Assembly: GCA_013396635.1 (NCBI GenBank)
Contig: WBMW01000442.1
Location: 248,001-312,000, forward strand
Source: Penelope pileata
Taxonomy: Eukaryota; Chordata; Aves; Galliformes; Cracidae
DNA length: 64,000 nt
Direction: 5' to 3'
Part shown: positions 33,830 through 45,353 of the stretch, piece by piece
Numbering within the stretch: the stretch's first letter is position 1
Layout: the number at the start of each line of letters is the position of its first letter
Made by a program: the position numbers and the translations under genes
The notes under the pieces: model-generated
The model's input: only the letters and a program-made list of their open reading frames with translations
Told to the model about the DNA's origin: nothing
The model's database searches: none

Positions 33830-35064
33830 GGGGACCTGAGACGAATGGAGAGTTCTTTCAATGTGAGGTGGATTGCCAACATCGGGGTACCATACCTGCT
33901 GTTTCCCAAACATCAGCACTGAAATCCTAACAAAACACATTGCACCCTTGCAGACATGTAGAAACATCTTATTATTTTTTCCAGCAGAAAACAGCCATTA
34001 AAGGCTATGATGAGGAATGTACTCTCTAGGCCCACTGATACATAAATGAAGTCAGTGCAAAATTTGTCCAAGGTCTGGTACAGCCAAATCGAACTTATGT
34101 CAGTTCAGAGGTGGGGTGCCTAACAAATTCCTGGACAAACACGGACACCCTCAGATTTCTCTGTCTTTAATTAAAATAGACAAGGAGAAAAAGTAACCAT
34201 GCTCTCTGATTTATGATTCTTCGGAATGGAAAATGCTTTCTTTATCTGGAAATGAAGATGCTCTCTTACTTCTCTGAGGTTCTTAGCTTCCTTTTTAATT
34301 TTCTTATTTTCATTTTGTCTTCTTGTCTTCTAGTGTAGATCTGTTTTCCTGCATCTTAACTGGTGTGTTGCCTCAGTGACCCCCTCAGACAGAGGTGATC
34401 ATGTCTTATCCATGTCTTCAGGAGATAAGGGTTTTGATACAAATACGAACATGCTTTGAAGGTGCTAAAACAAGTTGCTTCAGAGAACGAGACCATTTCT
34501 TACCTACTCAAACAGCGGCTGTTTGCTGTCCACCCAACATGAGCTTTTCCGTGCAACATATGTTGCTCTGCTACATTCATCTTAAGCATTGCATTGTTTT
34601 ATAAGTTATGATTTTGCTCATATACACATTGATGTAAGGCCATCATTTCTAGTGCTTTATCTGTTTGTTTTTTTTTTAACAGGGAAGAAATATTATCATG
34701 TGACATTAACATTTTAATTTTGTCGATTTAATGTAGTTGATGTTTTTACTCTTCCAAGGTAAAAAGCAAAATGGCCATACATGAAAGGCATTGTCAGTTG
34801 CATTCAGGTTGTATCAAATTTTTGAGATTTTAATATATGAAAATACTGACTATTCATTGATAGATCTGATACATTCATTGGACTGACCTTTGGAACAGCT
34901 TGGTGATCAACCAGTCTGGAAAAAGAAGGAAAATAAGGAGGTCTGTACTGAATCCAGAGAAAAAATCCTGATTTTAGACACAGAATGGACTAAGTTAGGG
35001 TCGCAGATTTTCCAGTTATGGTAAAAAGTTCATTTCAGCATAGATCTTTAATAGATTTACTGAA
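33830..35064. other. Anonymous non-coding stretch
   Basis: A polypyrimidine-cag/tag tract near 34300-34332 gives a good acceptor-like site without a convincing exon. No transposon recognised. Confidence 0.45.
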
Positions 35065-35260
35065 AGAACAGGCTGCCCAGAGAAGCTGTGGATGCCCCAT
35101 CCCTGGAGGTGCTCAAGGCCAGGCTGGATGGGGCCCTGGGCAGCCTGATCTGGTGGGTGGCAACCCTGCCCATGGCAGGGGGCTAGAACTGAATGGGCTT
35201 TGAGGTCCCTTCCAACCCAAACCATTCTATGATAATATGATTCTATAATTTCTATAATTT
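35065..35260 (+). mobile_element. CR1 LINE 3' UTR fragment
   Basis: It contains 'gaacaggctgcccagagaag', 'ctgtggatgccccatccctg', 'aggccaggctggatggggcc', 'tgcccatggcagggggctag' and 'ggtcccttccaacccaaacc', followed by an expanded 'tgattctataatttctataa' tail. It lacks coding sequence and is one of the least diverged CR1 pieces in the window. Confidence 0.95.
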
Positions 35261-36986
35261 ATTACAAAGCATGATGAAAGTCATATAAATGTAGATGATC
35301 TAAACTGGAATGAGAGTTTCCTCTTTACAGAAGGGGGATGTGAATTCCTCCTGAGTCCAAATGTCAGCTCAGCTAATAAAAACCTCCTGTTACTGTGGTA
35401 GTACAGCTAGTTTCTGCAGGTAGAAAACCAGTATTTTTGTCAGCTCTTAAAACTGCGCAAGTGGAAGTGATAAAAAAATGAACAGCAGCAAGCGAGACAA
35501 GCAGCGAGAAGATTTTTTGAAAGCTTTCTTCTGTTGTGGAATCCCCTGTGTAGTTTTCCTCTGCTGTCATGAGCAGCTATCTGAATCAAACTGGGAAGAG
35601 GTCTGAGCAGAGCTGGGTGGATCTGGCCCACAGGTGTTCATGTTTCTTCTTGTGAATTCACCTATCCATGAGAAGGATGCGCAGGGAATAAGTTGAAAGG
35701 AAAAGAAAAAGAACTAACCTCATCTTTGGGCCTACTTCTCTGCTCCTGTCTAAGACTGAAGATTCAGGATGTTATTTAAGAATATTTTCTTCAGGCTCAG
35801 AATGCAATCAGCTTTGTTCCTTCACTTCCATGACTAAATTTAGGCATGCACTTAATTATCTTCAGACTTCAGTAAAAATATTCAGCCCTGGACTAATGAA
35901 TGGTCCAGAATGTTTGGGAAATGTTGATTCTGGTGCTTATAAATAATTAGCAATCCCTTACTTTGGTTTTAAACACTATCAAGGTGTGCTGCCACTGTAG
36001 TCAGAACCATGAACTACGTGGCCACTTATCAAACTCATTTTCAAAGTATGTCCTAAAATCTAGCTTCGTACACATTTGTGTCACTATTTCTTACTCAGGC
36101 AATTTCTTCCAACATTTCTTCCACTAACTTGGATTCTTAGTCTTCAAATCATTGATTTTATTCTGATATGAATAAGAATTTTCAGCACTTACTGACTTGG
36201 TAAATCTAGTCCTGCCTCCATCACTGAGTTAATACTTTCACTGACACAGGTTCAGAACATTTAATTTAGTAAAAGACCACTGGTATAGATTCAATTAGCA
36301 GACAACTCTTAGCCTATTTTTTGTAATATTTTGTCTTGGCATTGACGGTGAGTTCAGGTTTTTTTCCTGGCATATAGCCAGCTGTTAAAAAAAAAAAAAA
36401 AGATAGCAATGAAACTTTCCAAGAAATGACCAAACAACCTAAGAAATGTGGTAAGTACTATGGTTACACTCAGATAAACATGCAGTGGTGTTTGAATCCA
36501 TGCTGAATCCAAAGGGGAGTAGAAAATAGCTAGATGCTGGCATTTCACGTATCCATCTTCTAAATAAAGCTACTGAATAGCTGTGGTTATTAAAAAAATA
36601 AATGCAAGCAATTTAGATGCGTTCCTAATGACATGTTATCCTAATAACAGTCCATAGCTGCCATCACTATGGCCAATAGTATAGCTAGATATTTCTACTG
36701 TGTCTTTTCTGTGGTTGAACTGCTGGCATATGTGGGTCTCCATCTGCTGTGCAACTGGTGCAGGGCTCCTGCAGAAGACTGCATCCTCAGTGGAGACCAC
36801 TAGCATTCAGCTCAGATACTCACACCAACTAGGAGGGATTAAACCCTTATCTGGCAATTGGCAAATTACCAACAAACTATTAGAATTAATGAACTGTGAC
36901 TGGGGTTGAAAGGGAGGAAAAGGAATATTTGTGAGAAGATACAATACTTAACGCTTTGTATTTTAGTAGTTTCTGAAGGTCTTTTT
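35261..36986. other. Anonymous non-coding stretch
   Basis: A 15-base A-run at about 36387-36401. No gene or transposon recognised. Confidence 0.5.
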
Positions 36987-36987
36987 C

Positions 36988-37095
36988 TGCAAAGTGCTTT
37001 GCAAACACATATTAAGACATAGAGAATGCTTAAAAGGCAAAGACAGACAAGAATACTGTTCTACCCATTCTGCATGGAGGAACCAGGGGGATTAG
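36988..37095 (-). mobile_element. Weak MIR-like remnant, reverse orientation
   Basis: The string 'tgcaaagtgctttgcaaaca' is followed about 60 bases later by 'tctacccattctgcatggag'. This parallels the inverted MIR tail and CORE (aagcgctttgcaaac ... ccccattttacagatgagg). It is heavily diverged. Confidence 0.4.
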
Positions 37096-37109
37096 CAGCA
37101 AGATTATGT

Positions 37110-40100
37110 GAACCATCCATGAGCATGAAGAGGGTCTGAAGACTCTGGGCAGTGTCTCCAGCCGAGTGCCTCAGCCATGGCATTTCTTCCTTTGTAGCTA
37201 CGCTTTCTAATCAGGCTTGGGAGTCTTTCCCTCAGCCTCAAAACCCCAGTAAAGGTTTCACTGTGGATGTTTGCTATTTCTCTGAAAAATCATCTTATTT
37301 CTGGTTTTCAAATAGAGAGCAAGTGCTGTCTAATGGTTTATGTATTAGGAGGATATTCTCATTTTCCACATGCTGTCTGGCTCTGGTTGCTGTTATGAGA
37401 TGTTTGGAGAACGCTCTTTGGAATAAAAAGGAGAAAAAAATTCAGAAGGGGGTAAACCTGATGATAGGTTAGACCCAGTGAAATGTATTGCTTTTCCTCA
37501 ATGTTTTCAATGGCAAGGAAACAGCAAGTTACATGAGACTCTGCCTTACGGAGCCTTGGCCTGAAGTCTGAGAGCCACAATTTGTTCTGTGGGAAGTTGA
37601 AGCTGGGAGATGCACACAAGAGCAGCCCCTGTAGACCAGCCAGGGATCCATGTGCGACTTCCGCTCTCTCCCAGCAGCCCTGGTATTTGCAGTTAAATGA
37701 TTGTTAGTTTGGAATTGTGGCTTCGGTATGCAAAATCCCTTGGCCTAAGCAGAAAACAGTGGCTAAACATCAAATGAATGAGCAGCTGGGCTAAGAGTAT
37801 AAACACAGCACATACTTTAAATGTCAGTAACATACCATATTCCTGTAGCAGGGCACCCACTCGGTACCCACGGTAGTTTAATTTTACTTTTTCTTGGCAA
37901 GATCAGGCAGGTATCTTGGCTGAGTAGATAGAATGGAATAGTCTGTATACTTTTTGGTTTCCACAGGAGGAGAAAAACTTTGAAATGCTTATTTCTATTC
38001 CTTTTGTTTAAGAATTTATTTTTATTGCCACCTTTCTTTGTATTCTTAGACTTGAATAGCTATGGGGTGGTTTAGGTGAACTAATGGTCTAATAGGTCAG
38101 AGGATCAGAGACCTTCTGAAGGGCTAAGACCACCCACTCCTCTCCTTTCAGATCTCACCAACTTTAAGAAGATATTTTAAGAAGATATATTTCTTTACAT
38201 TTTAAAAGGCTACTTTCACAAATCCCAAAGACAGGAAGATCTTCCTTCTATTGAGATAGATTATATTAACAATCCATCGAGAAATCCTGAAAAAACCTGA
38301 AACATTCAAATATTTTTGTTAGATCTGTTATATTCTGGATATATTATTCTGACTGTGTTGGTGTAAATAGATAACAAAATATCCCTTTCAATACACAGGC
38401 TGCTAAGCATATTCAGAATGCTATGCAAGCTAAATTCAAAGTGGTAAAATTCCTGCTGTTTGGAGTGGAATGGATTCAGTCCAGTGTCGTTGGATAGATT
38501 CATCTCAAATTAATACTGGATATCTATCTGAGGTGCCTAGAATAGTTCCTAGAGAAATATATGTCTAGAGAGTGAATCTGTCCTGTCATGTGGTGCATAC
38601 ATATCTCTATAGTGACTTAGCAGAAAACCTCACTTAGTGCCTATCATTAAGTATGAACAGAGCGATTTTTAAAATCCCAGCCTTGGAGATTTAGAAAATT
38701 TACTGTTCATCCATGGATGTAGGGATGAATCTCATCGTTTTTGACTCTTCTTTTACTTTACATGCTACCCGACATTTAAAAGAAACCTTAAATGTCTCAG
38801 ACACAATGCCATGCTTTACAAATACCCCAGCTGCCACAAGGATGCATCATGTTGATGGAGGGGAAGTGACTCACTCAGCTGTGAAGAAGAGAGGAAGAGA
38901 AGCGGTGGCCATGAGACAGGATGTGAGAAACCTATGACAGAGTTTTAAAATTCTTGATTTTTAGAGGGTCAGACATGCCCATGTGTCATAAAAACCTTCA
39001 CTTGGTTCTCTCCCTCTGAATACCAAGTCCCAAAGATCCAACATTGAGAGGCTACAGAAATCACAACCAAACAAGACAAACTGTTTCTTTGGCAGAGCAG
39101 TACCCTGGCTATATTTAGCCTTACCTTCATCCATTTGTTTAAGTTATAAAACCAAAAATATTTACGTATTCTTGGGATTTTGCCCAACTGCCTGAATCTT
39201 TGCAATTGTTATTTATCAATAAAATAGGAGATATAGAACAAGTACAGGTTTTTTGCTAGAACTAGTGATTTACTGGAGCAATTTTAGATACAAGAGAAAC
39301 ACATGCAAGTATTAAGATCACAGACAGAGGTAAGCTTTACTCCATCATATATTTAGAATTTTTTAGTGGAAATGGACAGAAAAAAGTAGCATTGGATTGT
39401 TACTTTAAAATCGTCTTAGAGGTATCCGTAGGTCACTGCAGTTTTGTTTCTGGAGCATTCCTGGTTCCTTTTCTGACTCCCACTGGAGGACAATAGATTA
39501 CTTCATTGTCTTCAGTGAAGTATCAGATTTGCCACTTGCTCACCCAATTGTGTGCCCTAACCAGCATCTAAATGAGAGCGAATCTGAGGGTACCACTGCT
39601 CTCACCCCTCCTGCCAGTTTTTGGCAAGTAGCTGCTGCTTTCTTCCTGTTCCTTGTGCAGGGCTGCACACAGCAGTAATGAGCATCTTCCTTTCCCTTTC
39701 CCAATGGGGAAGTCAGACTTGGGAAACAGATAACTGAAAAAGCAAGAAGGGAAGATTTCTTGAGCTTCTACACTGAGTAACAAACATCACCACTTGAAAT
39801 AAATCACTTGGTTTCAGTATCATATGGTGTTTTGTACCTTTTTTATTCAGACATTATTACTCATAAACTAAATAATATGATCATTTTTTAAGAGCTGAGA
39901 TCATGCCTAGAAATAAGTCCAAACATGACTAGACATTGTAATTTATTTTTTTCAAGGTTTTCACTAGCCAAGAGCCAACATCTGTATTGAAGTGGGAAAG
40001 ATTTTGGAGAAGATGGGTTATTTCTGAAGACGCTGGTGTGTCATTTTCGGAATGCTGCTGACATTAAGTGTGGGGCAGCAACAATCTCCTTTCAGAAGAG

Positions 40101-43100
40101 CTTGAAAGGCTATGCTAGCTCTTTCCAGCGCCGAGTATTAGTAGGAGAATATGGGGATTTTAGCTGTATTTTATAAAAGATAAGAAAAAAAATACAGAAC
40201 CGGTGACTTGTAGGTAAGGAAAAGTCTTCACAAGCAATTTTTTTAGGCCTACAGATCTTTCACCACACTGGATCTGTGCTGCAGACAGCACCCTCGGGCT
40301 CACTAACCCTAAGCACATTTGGGGTCTGGGTCATTTGTATGCCACTGAAATGCTTTTGTGGTGCATGACGGTGGTTTCTGTTAGCAGCCATCAGACCTCC
40401 CATCTCCCTTTAGACTGGTACTGCTGGGATTGAACCAAGTGGACCTTGCATGCACATCCAGGGGTTCTGGAGCTGCACCAGGACCAGAGCCGTAGCAGCT
40501 CTGCATTGGCTTTTCTAATATGTGTTTGTAATCGCTCTTAATTATGTGCATGAGGAATAACTAACTATGAAAGTGCATAGCTTTCCTCCCCCAAGAAAAT
40601 GTACCGTAATTATTTTGTGTATTAGATTTTGTAGCCGCTGTAACCATTGTTAACAGAAAAGGTACTGAACATAGAAAATAATATTTTCTTCTCCTGAGCA
40701 TTTAGTATAACAATATAAGCATTGACTGTTGTGTACTTTGGTATTATTTTCCTTTCCTGCTTATAGTCCCTTCTCATGTTTCTCCATCATTTTAGGCCCC
40801 TAATAGGGATAGGATGAACCCATTGATGTCGGCACATGGAGGCCTGCTAGTAGCATGCCTTTGGTTTTAGTCTCCTAGCAGCAGCCATTCATGTTATGTG
40901 GGCTTTCTTTTTTGGGCATTGCCCACCCCTGAAACTGACTTCAGGCATTTTTCACTGCCTGTTCTGCATGAATAGCCACAGGCCTCTTGCCAATTGTCCC
41001 CCCTTCTTGAAAGCCAGCCTCAGCCAAAGGCCTTTTCAAATGTGATCCCAGAGTGCCACACAGGCTTTCAGGGTATTGTTGTTGAGATGAGGGCCCTGCA
41101 CTGGAAAGTGGGGTCAGAAGAGAAAGCACAATGAGGGGTGATGGAGGCTTCATGCAGTCCTCAGATGCTGGCCTGTTTATTAATTTACAAAACTAATGTC
41201 ACTGTCTTTAGAGAAGAGATTGAGTGAAAAAGATGCCCTTTGAAGAGGAGAACTGCTTTTGATGCATTACGAAAACATCGGTCGCCTTATTAAATTGATT
41301 TTATGGAAGCAAGTACAGCTAATAAAAGTTCAGAAACACCAATAAAGTATTGAAGGCCTGGATTCAGTGTTTTCTATTTTTCCTCATCGGCTCAGACACA
41401 ATTCATATTAATGGGTTTTACAAGTTGTCCTTGGGCAAAAAATCCTTACATATAATGGGTGCAAGTATCTGGTCTCCCTGATGCATGTCGCGCAAACTGT
41501 TAGTCAAGACAGTACAATAGTGCAAGCTCTTTAACAGAGCTCTTCTTCATACATAACATAATGAAATATTCAAGCAGAATTTCTTACCTTTTGATGTTTG
41601 GGAAAGAACTGAAAGAATCTGTGAATCTGAACTGCAATATATACAAATGGCCTGACGTACAAAAGTTTTCAAAGCTGGGTTTGAATGCTGCTGATGGTGC
41701 AGATTAGGGGATCCAGGCAAGCAGTTCTCGATTTGCTAGTTCCTATAACATCAGATGGAGTCCTATTGCCTAGCAGTGTGTAATGGTTATGTTGCAGCTT
41801 TTAATCTGAGAGCAGCCTTGGGAAGAAGTGCAGCTCTTCTGCTTCGTTGCTCTTCTTCTTTCCCATTCCTGAGAGGCTTACTGTATCCCTTCACCTCAAC
41901 TCGCGTGGTGGTTTGATTTTGCTGACTATAGACTGCTAGCTCCTTTCCATTGCTCTCCTACCTGTGAACAAAAAAACAGAGAGATTGCTCTCTCTATCTC
42001 TGTGCTTTGGGGCAGCTCACGAAGTACTGCGTCATGCAGAGCTGAATCACATTCTCTTACTGCATTAAGAAATCAAACCGGGACAAGTGTTTTTATCCAC
42101 AAATGGCTTATCGCTTCCACAAGTGATTGTTGTCAGGAGTTACTGGAGATATGTTATGACTATTATTGTGGATACTACTTAGGACTGAATTTAGGGACCT
42201 TCAAAGCCACAAGTATGAAACACTACAGCTGGAATTAAAGAAGACTGTCATTAGGTTTGTATCCTTGGTAAGCTGAATGCAGAAGGAAGGCACTCCAGTC
42301 TGATCGGTAGGTTAAAGATGCAAGATTAGGAGTCAGTTTTAAACATGTGGCTGTAAATGTGTGATTGAATTCTAAGTGCTTTCAATTAATGTAGATCAAA
42401 AGAGACTTTTGTAGTTGGACAGACTTTCGAAAGTACCAGACTTTTGAAAGCATAAATCTGTCCAGTCTTCCTTTGTTTTTCATAACTTGTCTTGCCATGT
42501 TTGTTAATTATGGAAGGCATTTAGGACTTGCTCTGTCTCATCCAGTTTCTTTTCTTCTTTAGTGCTCCAGCAGTGAAGTCAGCAGTTTTACAATCCACTG
42601 CCTTGAACCTTGACAGTCAGTTATGGACAGCGAGTGGGTGTAAATTGCTAGTAGCAGCATTTTAAGACTATTCTGTGAGCAAGGCATTGGAGATTGATCC
42701 ACAGAGCAAAAATAATCATAACCTCATCATCTTCCTGCTAGCAGAAAATAATTTAAAGGATTATTGTCCCTTCTTTATATTATAATGCGGGACAAATAGG
42801 TTTCTGATGAGGAGAGCTCTTGCCTGAAAGCAAATACTGTATGTCACGTAGGATGGTAAACATTTAATGATATGTCTGGTTCGCTTTTCAACTACACTGC
42901 AGACAGCACAGTTCAACACAGCTTCACTGTTAGCCCCCATTATTCTATCAAATACATGCTCACGTTAGTATATTTGGTTATTAATTTGATATCACATACG
43001 TCTTTATTTACACAGCAGAACATTGAATTATCAATTTTGGTATATATCGGTAGCTGATTCTCTACAAATGGCTTTGAGGAACAACTAGTGTATATTCTAA

Positions 43101-43670
43101 CACAGAATTCTGTGAAGAATAAAGGAACAGTTTAGTGAATAATTCTGTGGTTTGTTGTTGTTGTTTGTAATAATCTCACATAATCTTGTACTTGAAAGTA
43201 TCTATAAATAAAAAAAAAGTTGTGAAGGGCTCTTGCATATATTGTCTACCAACTAAAATTGGCTAATTTGAAAATGGCTTTTTGAATTAAGTTTAAGAAG
43301 TAAAATTATCCATCTTCTCACAGTACTTTCATGGTAAGGAGTCTGAAAGTCAAGGGAGGTAAACAGGCCAAGTATCTTGGTATAAGAGGAAGTCATGTCT
43401 TTCTTCTGCTAACAAAGAACATGAAAGTAAAATGTTGCTAAACTGAAACTGCTTCAATCAAGGCTGAAAGCTACTAACTGCAGGTTTTATGTGAAACGTG
43501 GTGTCTTTGCAGAAGAGCAATACCTCCAGTGCAGTCATAGGCGTGGAACAGCTCTGCAGCGTGTGGCAAGACATCCATCACTCTCAATCAGTTTGAGACC
43601 TGTCTGTACAAGACCTGTTTATTTTGTCTTTGGGTGGAGGAATGGATTTGTCCTCCATAAATAAACAACC
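37110..43670. other. Long anonymous non-coding stretch
   Basis: 6.5 kb with no CR1, no MIR-like copy I can support, and no convincing exon. Only short A/T runs and chance open frames are visible (longest about 106 codons, at 37152-37472). Confidence 0.5.
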
Positions 43671-43673
43671 ACA

Positions 43674-43743
43674 GATAATAGGATGACAATAGACATATTT
43701 CAATATTTGATAATAGGATGCCAATGGACATATTTCAATATTT
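43674..43743. repeat. 35-bp tandem duplication
   Basis: Units 43674-43708 and 43709-43743 start gataataggatg and end acatatttcaatattt. They differ at two positions. Confidence 0.92.
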
Positions 43744-43913
43744 ACCTTTAAAAAATTAATCAAATTAATCGCAGTAACAATACTGAGATAGAAATATGGC
43801 AAGTTTCTCATGAATTGTTTTCTTTTCCTTCCTTCTGAACACCAGTAAGTGGTCAGAGTACTCAGGAAAGCTATTCTGGTGAACTTGGCTCTCTCATGGC
43901 AGAGATAAGCAGT

Positions 43914-44012
43914 CACAGAATCACTGAATCGTTTCAGTTACAAGGGACTTAAGGTTATCTAGTCCAACTCCCCTGAAATGAACAGGGACATCTACAGCTA
44001 GATCATGACCAG
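43914..44012 (-). mobile_element. CR1 LINE 3' end, reverse orientation
   Basis: The inverted tail 'cacagaatcactgaatcgtt' is followed by 'acaagggacttaaggttatc', 'tagtccaactcccctgaaat' and 'gaacagggacatctacagct'. It is non-coding and somewhat diverged. It closely parallels the copy at 30.8 kb. Confidence 0.92.
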
Positions 44013-44073
44013 GTCAAGAAAAACCCTAGTGTGGGGAGAGGTTTTATAATGGCCTTAAAGGCAGTGATGGATT

Positions 44074-44090
44074 AAAAAAAAAAAAAAAAA
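44074..44090. repeat. Poly-A run (17 A)
   Basis: An uninterrupted A-run about 60 bp beyond the CR1 fragment. No processed pseudogene body is recognised upstream. Confidence 0.9.
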
Positions 44091-45297
44091 GGTGTCTGGT
44101 AAAGATAGGGGCATGAGTAATTCTCAGAAGAGGTTCAGCATTTTGGTTCAGATAACAAGCTAAGCAGATTATCTAAAGTTCTCTGAATCTTGCTGAGGTA
44201 AAACTCAAGTAGCAATCTTATGAGAACAAAGTTTCACATGACATTTCAAACTTCTGCTTCTGGTTCATTTAAAAAATAAAACAGAAGTGTAAGAATGAAA
44301 TACGCTCTTTAAAAAGGAAGTTAATGCAACATGCTTTGTATTTAACACTTAATTTAGTTAACTTCAAGTTTAGGTGTGATTTTGGACCATCTTTCACTTA
44401 TTTAAACCATTATCTTTTCTCTAAGCCTTTTTTTTTGTTTGTGTGTTTTTTTGAGCTACCTGGGAAATATCTTTATCAGATCCCTAAGCAGTACAGAGTG
44501 GGGTTAGCGCTAAATGGGGTGGGCAATGCAAATTTCCACATCATTTTTCTTTTCTGTTTGGAACTTTTTTCCTTCACAGCTATTTATCATCTGAAGGAAA
44601 AAGACTAGAAGAGAAAGGAGAAGTCAAAATAAATTTTCAGGGGGAAAAAAAAAACCTGTCATCCTTAATCAGATACTATATTCTTTTCATTTCACAAAAG
44701 AGAGAAACTGCCAGAGAAAACAAGGTTAGGGGAGGAGTAGGGACATTGTGCTATCTGTGGACAAGAGATTTAGAACAAAATGGTCAACCTCTGAGGGACA
44801 GATACTGTTGGTATTTTGCAATGAGAAGAATATTGTGTTGCTGAATTGGGTTTTGGAGACCACATGGAATCTGCAACATTCTGGATGCCATTTAGCTTTT
44901 CTTAATTTAAAGTTATATTATCCTTGATGTAATGAACATGAAATGAATGGGGACATAGGCTGGCCTGCAAAATCTGGCCCTCATTTAGTTGTCCAAATGA
45001 CAGCTGCACTCTTTTAAAATCTTTACCTCGACTGTAATGGCAGGGAGTCTGAAAAAACCTTAATTCTGCTTTTGAATCATTTTAGTGTACGTCCCTGCTT
45101 TTACTTATAAGAGTCATTTACTGACTCCTGCCTGATTCCTTCTGTCTTATCCATACTGAAGGAGTTCCTGAGCAGGAACTGCAGATAGGCTGTGGCAGAA
45201 TTTTATTCATGTATGAACTGATTTCTCCTGCCGTTACTTTAAATTACAACAGCAAACTTCTTCATTTCAATGAGACTTTTTGTTTTTGCTTTTGCAG
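44091..45297. other. Anonymous non-coding stretch
   Basis: A/T-rich with no recognised repeat. It ends in the polypyrimidine tract of the candidate exon at 45298. Confidence 0.45.
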
Positions 45298-45353
45298 AGT
45301 AGTCTGAAATGATCAGAAGATCCATGGGAATGGAAGCTTTCAGAAGGAGGAAG
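45298..45353 (+). CDS. Candidate short exon with a start codon (unrecognised gene)
   Basis: A strong splice acceptor (tttttgtttttgcttttgcag) directly precedes a 56-base block, and a good donor (aag|gtatgg) follows it. An ATG at 45309 opens exactly 15 codons (MIRRSMGMEAFRRRK) to the donor in phase 0, so the block could be a 5' exon starting a protein with a basic tail. Two more in-frame Met codons follow. I cannot link the peptide to a family, and no partner exon on the plus strand is identified. Splice-site quality alone produces many false exons in introns, so this stays a hypothesis. Confidence 0.22.

Noticed and set aside
43674..43743. CRISPR-like repeat
   Set aside because: Only two units with no spacers between them, in eukaryotic DNA; it is a simple tandem duplication.
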